Shown here: positions 7,753 through 12,726 of the stretch, in pieces
Layout of the letters: every line of letters starts with the position of its first letter
Position numbering within the stretch: the stretch's first letter is position 1
Source: JAAFHN01 sp031421855
GTDB lineage: Bacteria > Pseudomonadota > Gammaproteobacteria > Burkholderiales > Burkholderiaceae_C
Reading direction: 5' to 3'
Length of the DNA: 12,726 bases
NCBI GenBank assembly: GCA_031421855.1
Contig: JANOPN010000123.1
Location: 1 to 12,726, forward strand
Position numbers and translations under genes: made by a program
The notes under the pieces: model-generated
Database searches by the model: none
Told to the model about the DNA's origin: nothing
Seen by the model: the letters and a program-made list of their open reading frames with translations, nothing else

Positions 7753-8800
7753 CAAACAGGTCGCTGATGGACTTTGAAGGCACAACGCCCAAGTGGCGGT
7801 AAGCGGCCATCGTTGCAATTCGACCGCGTGGGGTTCTTTGCAAAAAACCTTGCTGAATCAAATAGGGCTCAATCACGTCTTCAATCGTGTCGCGTTCTTC
7901 GCCCACGCTGGCAGCGATGTTGTCCAGGCCCACTGGGCCACCGTCAAATCGGTGCACCACGGCTTCCAAGATTTTGCGATCCATGACATCAAAACCCAGG
8001 GGGTCAACATCCAGCATGGTGAGCGCCAGTTGGGCGACATCGACGCTGATGCTGCCGTCGCCTTTGACATCGGCATAGTCGCGCACGCGGCGAAGCAGCC
8101 GGTTGGCGATGCGCGGCGTGCCCCGTGAGCGGCGCGCAATCTCCAACGAGCCGATCGCATCAATCGGCGTTTTGAGCAGTTTGGCCGAACGGGTGACGAT
8201 GCGGGTCAACTCCTCGGGCGTGTAAAACTCAAGCCGCGCGACGATGCCAAAACGGTCGCGAAGCGGGTTGGTCAGCATGCCTGCGCGTGTGGTGGCCCCC
8301 ACCAAGGTGAAGGGCTGTAGATCGAGTTTGATTGACCGCGCCGCCGGGCCTTCGCCAATCATGATGTCGATTTGGTAGTCTTCTAGCGCCGGATACAAAA
8401 TCTCTTCAACAACGGGCGACAGGCGGTGAATTTCGTCAATGAAGAGCACATCGTTCTTCTCCAAATTCGTCAGCAGGGCGGCCAAGTCTTTGGGTTTTTC
8501 AAGCACTGGCCCTGAAGTTTGGCGCAAATTCACACCCAACTCGGCCGCAATGATGTGGCTCAGCGTGGTTTTACCCAAACCCGGCGGCCCAAAAAGCAGA
8601 ACATGGTCCAGCGCCTCACCACGCTTTTTAGCCGCGCCGATGAAAATCTCCAACTGCTCGCGCGCCTTGACCTGGCCAACATACTCATCCAGCAATTTGG
8701 GCCGAAGCGCCCGCTCAATCGCCTCCTCGTTGGGCGAAGCCGCTGCCGCGCTCACCACCCGAATCGGCGCCGCAGAAAAGTCGTCGGTCTGGATACTCAT
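7742..8800 (-). CDS. ruvB: Holliday junction branch migration ATPase RuvB
   Basis: AAA+ motor that, as hexameric rings on a RuvA-bound Holliday junction, pumps DNA to migrate the branch during recombinational repair. The 352 residues show Walker A GPPGLGKT at 71-78, Walker B DEIH at 122-125, sensor motif GATTRAG at 168-174 followed by NPLRDRFG, and the winged-helix C-terminal domain ending in the PRGRIATMAAYRHLG segment. The N-terminus is extended by about 20 low-complexity residues before the conserved ERALRPKLLDEYVGQ. It follows ruvA by 21 bases on the same strand, so both are one transcript. Identification is secure. Confidence 0.98.
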   Translation of the reverse strand: MSIQTDDFSAAPIRVVSAAAASPNEEAIERALRPKLLDEYVGQVKAREQLEIFIGAAKKRGEALDHVLLFGPPGLGKTTLSHIIAAELGVNLRQTSGPVLEKPKDLAALLTNLEKNDVLFIDEIHRLSPVVEEILYPALEDYQIDIMIGEGPAARSIKLDLQPFTLVGATTRAGMLTNPLRDRFGIVARLEFYTPEELTRIVTRSAKLLKTPIDAIGSLEIARRSRGTPRIANRLLRRVRDYADVKGDGSISVDVAQLALTMLDVDPLGFDVMDRKILEAVVHRFDGGPVGLDNIAASVGEERDTIEDVIEPYLIQQGFLQRTPRGRIATMAAYRHLGVVPSKSISDLFDAI

Positions 8801-8821
8801 CCAGTGATTATGCCGTTCGGT

Positions 8822-9400
8822 CTACCGGTTCAACGCCTTCAGCGCCAATTTGATGCCGTCGCTCACGCCCACATCTTTTGGCAGGGCTTTGAGGCTCAGC
8901 AGGGCTTCTTTGTCGCTGTATCCGAGCGCCATCAGCGCTTGGAGGATGTCGCTTTGCGCCTCGGGTGCGCCGCCGCCTGAGGTGGGCAGGCCCAAGTCGG
9001 AGCCAATTTTGCCTTTGAGTTCCAACATGAGCCGCTCTGCGGTTTTTTTGCCAATGCCGGGCACTTTGGTGAGGCGGCCTGGCTGTTGGAGCGTCACCGC
9101 TTGGGCGAGATCGGCCACGCTCATTCCCGAGAGCACGCTCAGCGCCGTTCGGGGGCCAACGCCGGTGATTTTGACCAACTGGCGAAAGGCCTCACGCTCA
9201 GACGCGGTGCCAAACCCGAACAAAATCTGAGCATCTTCACGCACCACAAAGTGCGTGAGCAGCACAACCGGCTCGCCCACGCCGGGCAAGTTGTAAAACG
9301 TGCTCATGGGCACATCGACTTGGTAGCCGATGCCGTGGCAGTCCACCAATATCTGAGGTGGCACCTTCTCGATCAAGGTGCCCGAAATGCGTCCAATCAT
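8822..9400 (-). CDS. ruvA: Holliday junction DNA helicase subunit RuvA
   Basis: Tetrameric Holliday-junction-binding protein that loads RuvB. The 192 residues have the N-terminal OB fold (MIGRISGTLIEK to FVVREDAQILFGF), two helix-hairpin-helix motifs (LVKITGVGPRTALSVLSG and LTKVPGIGKKTAERL), an acidic-to-flexible linker, and domain III (ILQALMALGYSDKEA) that contacts RuvB. The start is ATG 9400, in the normal position for the family. A 14-bp tandem duplication spans it, and the upstream copy supplies a TTGGA that can act as a weak Shine-Dalgarno. The response regulator gene ends only 21 bases upstream, so the three genes may share a transcript. No ruvC is in the window. Confidence 0.98.
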   Translation of the reverse strand: MIGRISGTLIEKVPPQILVDCHGIGYQVDVPMSTFYNLPGVGEPVVLLTHFVVREDAQILFGFGTASEREAFRQLVKITGVGPRTALSVLSGMSVADLAQAVTLQQPGRLTKVPGIGKKTAERLMLELKGKIGSDLGLPTSGGGAPEAQSDILQALMALGYSDKEALLSLKALPKDVGVSDGIKLALKALNR

Positions 9401-9416
9401 GTGCGTCCAATCTTGT
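9389..9416. repeat. Tandem 14-bp duplication across the ruvA start
   Basis: GCGTCCAATCATGT (9389-9402) is followed directly by GCGTCCAATCTTGT (9403-9416), one base different. In the ruvA direction the true start copy reads ATG ATT GGA CGC, and the upstream copy reads AAG ATT GGA CGC, so only one copy can initiate. Confidence 0.85.
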
Positions 9417-9421
9417 GCGGT

Positions 9422-10081
9422 TCAGCGGTCCACCAAGCCGCGTCGCACGGCCTCCAGTGCAGCTTCGGCTCGCGACGACACATTGAGCTTTCGGTACACC
9501 TGTTTAACGTAGTCGGCAACCGTGAACTTGGAGATGCCCAGCTTGTGAGCAATCTCCAGCGTGGTGTGACCTCTGGCGACCAAACCCAAAACCTCGGTTT
9601 CGCGCTCAGTCAGTGCCACCGCGGCCTCGATCGACCTCGACAACATCGCCCGGCGGTTTGCGGCCTGGGCAAAATAGCCCAGCACTCGCCGCGCAATCGA
9701 CGGTGTCAGCGGCGGTTCGCCCTGCACAATGCGGTGCAGCTGCCCCAGCAACAAGTCGCGCTCTTGGTCCTTGAGCACATAGCCAAACGCCCCGGCTTGC
9801 AACGCTGAAAATAAATGCTCGTCGTCGCCAAAAACCGTGATGACCACCGGCACACAGTCGGGCTGGGATTCGCGTAAGTGAGTGATCACCTCCACGCCGG
9901 AGCCGTCAGGCAGGCCCAGGTCGATCAATGCCAAATCAAAGTGGCGTTTTGAGGCCAGGGTCAAGGCATCGGCCTTGGTCATGGCCGAGTGCAGCTCAAT
10001 ACCGACAAAGGCTTGCCCAACCACCTCAACCAGCCATTGAGCCAGGTGCGGCGTGTCTTCGACGATGAGCGCTGTTTTCAT
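9422..10081 (-). CDS. NarL/FixJ-type response regulator
   Basis: Two-component response regulator with a LuxR-type DNA-binding domain. In 219 residues the receiver domain has acidic pair Glu8-Asp9, phospho-acceptor Asp54 in LIDLGLPDG, Thr82 and Lys104 in YVLKD. The C-terminal helix-turn-helix runs from about 157 to 215 (LTERETEVLGLVARGHTTLEIAHKLGISKFTVADYVKQVY), with all receiver residues intact. No histidine kinase is in the window, so the signal is unknown. It lies 21 bases upstream of ruvA on the same strand. A GATAAT at 10094-10089 could be a -10 element that would start the message at the ATG, but no -35 is clear and there is no Shine-Dalgarno. It is divergent from the glycosyltransferase remnant. 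Confidence 0.93.
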   Translation of the reverse strand: MKTALIVEDTPHLAQWLVEVVGQAFVGIELHSAMTKADALTLASKRHFDLALIDLGLPDGSGVEVITHLRESQPDCVPVVITVFGDDEHLFSALQAGAFGYVLKDQERDLLLGQLHRIVQGEPPLTPSIARRVLGYFAQAANRRAMLSRSIEAAVALTERETEVLGLVARGHTTLEIAHKLGISKFTVADYVKQVYRKLNVSSRAEAALEAVRRGLVDR

Positions 10082-10407
10082 TGACCGAATTATCGGCGAC
10101 AGGGCTCACACACCCAGAAAAGCGCAGATTGAAGCAGAATTTATGGAAAAATAGCCCTTGGTCACCGGATCCATTGGGTTCGTTGCTATCAATAGTGAAT
10201 CGCCACTCACGTCTACAAGGCGTCAAACCAAACGCAATGCACCAGATTGACATCGCACTTGGTGCCACAACCGCCACCAATGGTAAAACGGCGTTGAGGA
10301 TTGGCAAGCGAGCAGGTGCGGATTCAGGGGCGCAAACGTCGAGCGGGCACGAGTTTGAGGTGAATCCCAACGCAGCGAAACCGTTGAGGAACGCAAAGAA
10401 CTAGGCC
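10082..10407. other. Intergenic region, 326 bases, no gene recognised
   Basis: This gap separates the divergent response regulator and glycosyltransferase remnant. It contains dispersed repeat copy E. A 107-codon frame on the plus strand and a shorter one on the minus strand are both open here, but neither shows a motif, a ribosome-binding site or a recognisable composition. The right half (10200-10400) could be the decayed remains of a gene, but nothing identifies it. Confidence 0.5.
10157..10188 (-). repeat. Dispersed 32-bp repeat, copy E
   Basis: Best match to the consensus, 31/32, on the minus strand. ATTGA precedes TAGC, and CCAAGGGCT closes the core. It lies 76 bases upstream of the response regulator start and points toward it. 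Confidence 0.9.
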
Positions 10408-11261
10408 ATGGCCCGCATCTTCTTCACTGGGAAGATTGGCGAAGGCACAGAGCATGTCTTGCTCGCGTTTCAAAAAAACATAGGACTTACGCAAAATTGT
10501 CCCAGCAAGGCGCAGCGACGACGACAGTGCGAGCAGCACGGCGAGGAGCTGCGACGCGGTTGGGGCGGTTTTGCGTAAGTCCTGAGACAGAATCGCCACC
10601 CGCCGACGCTGCCGTGCTCAGCGCGATCGAAGCCACCGTGAGCCAGGGCGGGTTTGAGCGAGTGGTTTCAACTGCGACTCAAAACCCGGTGAACACGCAG
10701 GCAACAGCAAAGCCAATCTTCGTCTATTTACCCGCCGATCTGCCCCAATTGACCAGCGTGCGCCAGCAACTCATCGCCATCGCCGTCGCGATCGGCAAGC
10801 CAATGCTGGCCGTCATCCGGGGTGCCAGTCAAGCCGAACTGAGTCAATGGCAAGCCGAGCACATCCAAGCCCAATCCACCCATGTCGACATGGCCCACGC
10901 CTTGGCCCATGCCGGTGTGCTCATCACCCACGCCGGGCACAGCACCGTGTGCCAAGCCTTGCTCGCAGGCGTGCCCATGGTCTTGATTCCCAGGAGCCTA
11001 GAGACTCGCCACACCGCCATTGCGGCAGTCAATGCAGGCGCAGCGGTGATTGCTGACATGCCCGAGGGTGATGACAGCGTCATCAATGATTTGGCGGGGT
11101 CGATTGAGCAAGCCAAGGCGCTGACGCATCCCCAAGAGCGGCGACAGGCAAACGCGCGGGTGAACGCACATGCACACGCCAATGCCGCAAACGCAGCTGC
11201 ACCATCGCAATCAACCAACCAAGCTGCGAGCGAGCACACCACAAATGGAGTTGAGGGATGA
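10408..11261 (+). pseudogene. Glycosyltransferase (GT1/MurG-like) remnant, split by a MITE
   Basis: The 3' part, in frame from about 10581 to the stop at 11261, encodes a GT-B C-terminal half: KPIFVYLPADLP, then ALAHAGVLITHAGHSTVCQALLAGVPMVLIPRSLE, the nucleotide-sugar-binding region of UGT/MurG-like enzymes. The 5' part at 10408 encodes MARIFFTGKIGEGTEHVLAF, like the N-terminal glycine-rich strand-loop of such enzymes, but in a different frame, and it then runs into the 102-bp inverted-repeat element and stops at TAA within it (10575-10577). A normal GT-B protein is about 400 residues, so roughly 150-200 middle residues are missing. The 3' fragment has an open frame from TTG 10497, inside the element. 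It ends in a low-complexity Ala/His/Asn tail. The C-terminal assignment is firm; the N-terminal one is an inference from a short match. Confidence 0.7.
10482..10583. mobile_element. 102-bp MITE-like element with 15-bp terminal inverted repeats
   Basis: AGGACTTACGCAAAA (10482-10496) and TTTTGCGTAAGTCCT (10569-10583) are perfect inverted repeats. The similarity continues inward imperfectly (CCCA, CGCAGC), so a transcript would fold into a long hairpin. It is too short to encode a transposase. No target-site duplication is evident. The ends look like those of insertion sequences, but I cannot name the family. It lies exactly at the junction of the two glycosyltransferase pieces. Confidence 0.8.
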
Positions 11262-11282
11262 ATCGAATGGTGAAGAAAATAA

Positions 11283-11314
11283 TAGCAACGAACTCAATGA
11301 AACCGGTGACCAAG
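11283..11314 (+). repeat. Dispersed 32-bp repeat, copy D
   Basis: Ungapped 30/32 match to the consensus, including TAGCAACGAACTCAATGAA and CGGTGACCAAG. It starts 22 bases after the stop of the glycosyltransferase remnant. Confidence 0.9.
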
Positions 11315-11400
11315 TGCCGATTCGGCATCAAAAACCGTGCTGGACGACCCAAACGGGCATCTGCGCACCGCCTGCGAGCGCGACGAGCGTCACGCCAAAT

Positions 11401-11427
11401 CACCCACCACACCCACCACACCCAACC
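11401..11427 (+). repeat. Short 9-bp minisatellite
   Basis: Two perfect copies of CACCCACCA followed by a variant CACCCAACC. It lies between inverted repeat copies D and F. Confidence 0.7.
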
Positions 11428-11453
11428 CAAGGAAATTTGATGTCAAAACCACC

Positions 11454-11485
11454 TCTGGTCACCGGATTTATTCACTTCTGCGCTA
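11454..11485 (-). repeat. Dispersed 32-bp repeat, copy F
   Basis: The most diverged copy, 23/32 on the minus strand, sharing TAGC, AATAAATCCGGTGACC and the same spacing with no gap. It ends 19 bases before the start of the secreted-protein gene, where promoter or leader sequence would be expected. Confidence 0.6.
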
Positions 11486-11504
11486 CTGAAATAGGAGTTT
11501 GTTC

Positions 11505-12452
11505 ATGATCAAAACAAGTTCGCAATTTGTCGGGTCAATGATTTCGACGCTTGGACTCACTTTGATTTGGGCACTCGCTTTGCCGTCTGCGACTGCGCAA
11601 CCAGTTGATGCGGTTAAGCCCGTGCTTTCGCCAGCTGCGCAGTTGGAGGCCGAGTACAGAAATTGTCCGGGTGGGCACTACACGGGTCCACGTCCGGGGC
11701 GAACGCGCTACACCAAAGACTCGTTCATGTGGGCCGTGACGCCTGCGTTTGCCGCAAAGTTTTGCTTTCCCAAGGAGTTCATCAGCGATGAACTCAAGGG
11801 TGCTGAAGCGGTGGCGATCAAACGCGACGAGTCCAAAGACGAAGTGATTTGCGGATGGGGCAACAACCAAGAGGTGTGCGGGCCATCTTGGCGGCATTGG
11901 CGGATTGAGCTTTATTTGCCGACGGGGGTGTTGCCGAGTCCGCAAGTCAGATCCTTTTCAAAGCCCGGGGGCGGAAGTAGCATGATGTTTGCCAGATCGA
12001 TGCTGACCTTTCAAAAGGCACGTGCCGCCCCTGCAAGAAGAGGGCCAGTTTTCCCGTTCAATTTGAATCAAGTCGATGGAATCTTTGGCATTGCCAGCGG
12101 CGCGGTGGTTTGGCATACGAGCTACTCGAGTCTGAGTCAGGAAGAGTTTCTCGAGCAGGATGCCGGTGACTATGACTACTTAGTCGTTTCTCAACAAATC
12201 GGTGGGCTCGCTCGTCCGTACGGAAAGACCGTGCCCGAGCAATTCATGATCGTCGTTCACAAACCGACCCACGACGGCGTATTTTCGCAAAAGGCGGTTG
12301 CCGAGGCCCCTGTGAAGATTTTCTTACCGCGCAAGCTCATTGACCACATGCGCAGCGAGGACGAACTTGCGAAGGCCGCCGTGATGCGCGATGTCAAGCG
12401 CGCGGTTGGAGCCGCGCCCAGCAATTTGACCCCCACGAAACCCAACAATTGA
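11505..12452 (+). CDS. Secreted or periplasmic protein of unknown function
   Basis: I do not recognise this 315-residue protein. It has a clear signal peptide: a Lys near the start, a hydrophobic core at about 14-27, and a likely cleavage after ATA at 29-31. The mature part has four cysteines (54, 87, 116, 125), compatible with two disulfide bonds, and no further membrane span. Notable stretches are the CGWGNNQEVCGPSWRHWRIELYLP segment at about 116-139 and a glycine-rich loop near 157-160. The start is ATG 11505 with AGGAG at 11493-11497, seven bases upstream; a TTG six bases earlier is less likely. It ends 13 bases before another signal-peptide gene start, with which it probably formed an operon. 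Confidence 0.85.
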   Translation: MIKTSSQFVGSMISTLGLTLIWALALPSATAQPVDAVKPVLSPAAQLEAEYRNCPGGHYTGPRPGRTRYTKDSFMWAVTPAFAAKFCFPKEFISDELKGAEAVAIKRDESKDEVICGWGNNQEVCGPSWRHWRIELYLPTGVLPSPQVRSFSKPGGGSSMMFARSMLTFQKARAAPARRGPVFPFNLNQVDGIFGIASGAVVWHTSYSSLSQEEFLEQDAGDYDYLVVSQQIGGLARPYGKTVPEQFMIVVHKPTHDGVFSQKAVAEAPVKIFLPRKLIDHMRSEDELAKAAVMRDVKRAVGAAPSNLTPTKPNN

Positions 12453-12465
12453 CACGGAGCACCTC

Positions 12466-12540
12466 ATGAAAAAATACGTTTCTACAACATTGATTTCTTC
12501 CGCCGCTTTGCACTTTTTGCAAACGCGTCCTACGGAGCCA
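12466..12540 (+). pseudogene. Truncated, frameshifted secreted-protein gene
   Basis: ATG 12466 has GGAG at 12456-12459 six bases upstream and begins MKKYVSTTLISSAAL, a signal-peptide start. In the same frame the continuation (HFLQTRPTEP) is not signal-like. In the next frame, from 12513, the codons read LFANASYGA, a perfect signal-peptide end with an ANA cleavage motif. This indicates a single-base indel at or just before the T5 run at 12514-12518. After about 12540 the sequence becomes repeat-rich, insertion-sequence-like DNA, so the mature protein is lost. The annotation end is approximate. The open frame itself continues to 12693 (75 codons), but through non-genic sequence. Confidence 0.65.
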
Positions 12541-12726
12541 GGTCACGGAAAATCTGGGGTCATGCGGAAAATCCGCGAAAATCCGGGGTCAGATACCGTC
12601 TTAAAAGTCAACCCATTTTTTGATTTATTTTCGGTGTTCAAAGAAGTACAGGCGAACGAAGTTGACCACCCCGAAGACCGCTCATGTGCATAACTCGCCC
12701 CATGGATATTGGACAGCCGGGCGAGT
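12541..12726. mobile_element. Repeat-rich, insertion-sequence-like segment at window edge
   Basis: GGAAAATCTGGGGTCA (12547-12562) and CGAAAATCCGGGGTCA (12576-12591) are 14/16 direct repeats. Between them lies a GCGGA-AAA-TCCGC hairpin (12564-12576). GGGGTCAGATACC-like sequence is, from memory, common beside REP-associated and IS-type transposase genes; no transposase is in view. The start of the segment at about 12541 is an estimate from where the broken secreted-protein gene loses sense. Confidence 0.4.
12693..12726. repeat. 8-bp inverted repeat at the right edge
   Basis: ACTCGCCC (12693-12700) and GGGCGAGT (12719-12726) are perfectly inverted with an 18-base loop. It could be a hairpin, a terminator lacking its T-run because the window ends, or a transposon end. 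Confidence 0.55.

Larger units (their letters stand above)
11262..11504. other. Intergenic region with two inverted repeat copies
   Basis: These 243 bases between the glycosyltransferase remnant and the secreted-protein gene contain dispersed repeat copies D (plus) and F (minus), facing each other about 140 bases apart, and a 9-bp minisatellite (11401-11427). A 60-codon frame from ATG 11258 covers copy D but shows no protein-like features. Confidence 0.6.

Noticed and set aside
10081..10404. 107-codon open frame on the plus strand
   Set aside because: No ribosome-binding site or recognisable motif; it crosses repeat copy E and begins over the response regulator start.
11258..11440. 60-codon frame starting in an ATGA overlap with the glycosyltransferase remnant
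   Set aside because: Much of it is repeat copy D and the minisatellite; the translation is basic low-complexity sequence.

Overview
The window looks like chromosome of a betaproteobacterium, most likely order Burkholderiales and perhaps family Comamonadaceae. The reasons are an S-adenosylhomocysteine (SAH) riboswitch in front of ahcY followed by tlyA and metF, the style of the RuvAB, RF3 and MetF proteins, and moderately high GC. The family-level placement is an inference. Most of the window is core housekeeping DNA; the right-hand 2.5 kb is accessory and damaged.

Layout: (1) 1-3060, minus strand: a four-gene operon read from right to left, ParD-like antitoxin, RelE/ParE-like toxin, prfC (release factor 3), HAD-IIB phosphatase. 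Each of the three junctions is a 4-base start/stop overlap (GTGA, ATGA, GTGA). (2) 3061-3342: a divergent control region with a toxin-antitoxin promoter and palindromic operator, and, facing the other way, a promoter, an SAH riboswitch and a probable intrinsic terminator. (3) 3343-6461, plus strand: ahcY, tlyA and metF, a group for methyl-cycle and SAM-dependent work; tlyA appears to begin with the rare start codon ATT. (4) 6488-7687, plus strand: a membrane fatty acid hydroxylase/sterol desaturase family protein. (5) 7742-10081, minus strand: a NarL-type response regulator, then ruvA and ruvB. (6) 10082-12726: a glycosyltransferase remnant carrying a 102-bp MITE-like element, a secreted cysteine-containing protein of unknown function, and a short secreted-protein gene that is frameshifted and cut off by repeat-rich, insertion-sequence-like DNA.

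How the genes work together: AhcY removes SAH, the by-product of SAM-dependent methylation. MetF makes the methyl-folate used to remethylate homocysteine, and TlyA consumes SAM on ribosomal RNA. A riboswitch sensing SAH at the head of this set fits well. RF3 is tied by overlapping codons to an autoregulated toxin-antitoxin pair, which could place a translation factor under toxin-antitoxin control. RuvA and RuvB form the Holliday-junction branch-migration motor.

The most unusual signal is a dispersed repeat that I do not recognise. Six ungapped copies of a 32-bp core occur in 12.7 kb, 23 to 31 of 32 bases matching the consensus. Two lie in frame inside protein-coding genes (the HAD phosphatase and tlyA), one overlaps a stop codon, and three lie between genes in the accessory part. 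This resembles in principle the protein-coding palindromic elements of Rickettsia, but it is a different sequence. I see no tRNA, rRNA or CRISPR array.
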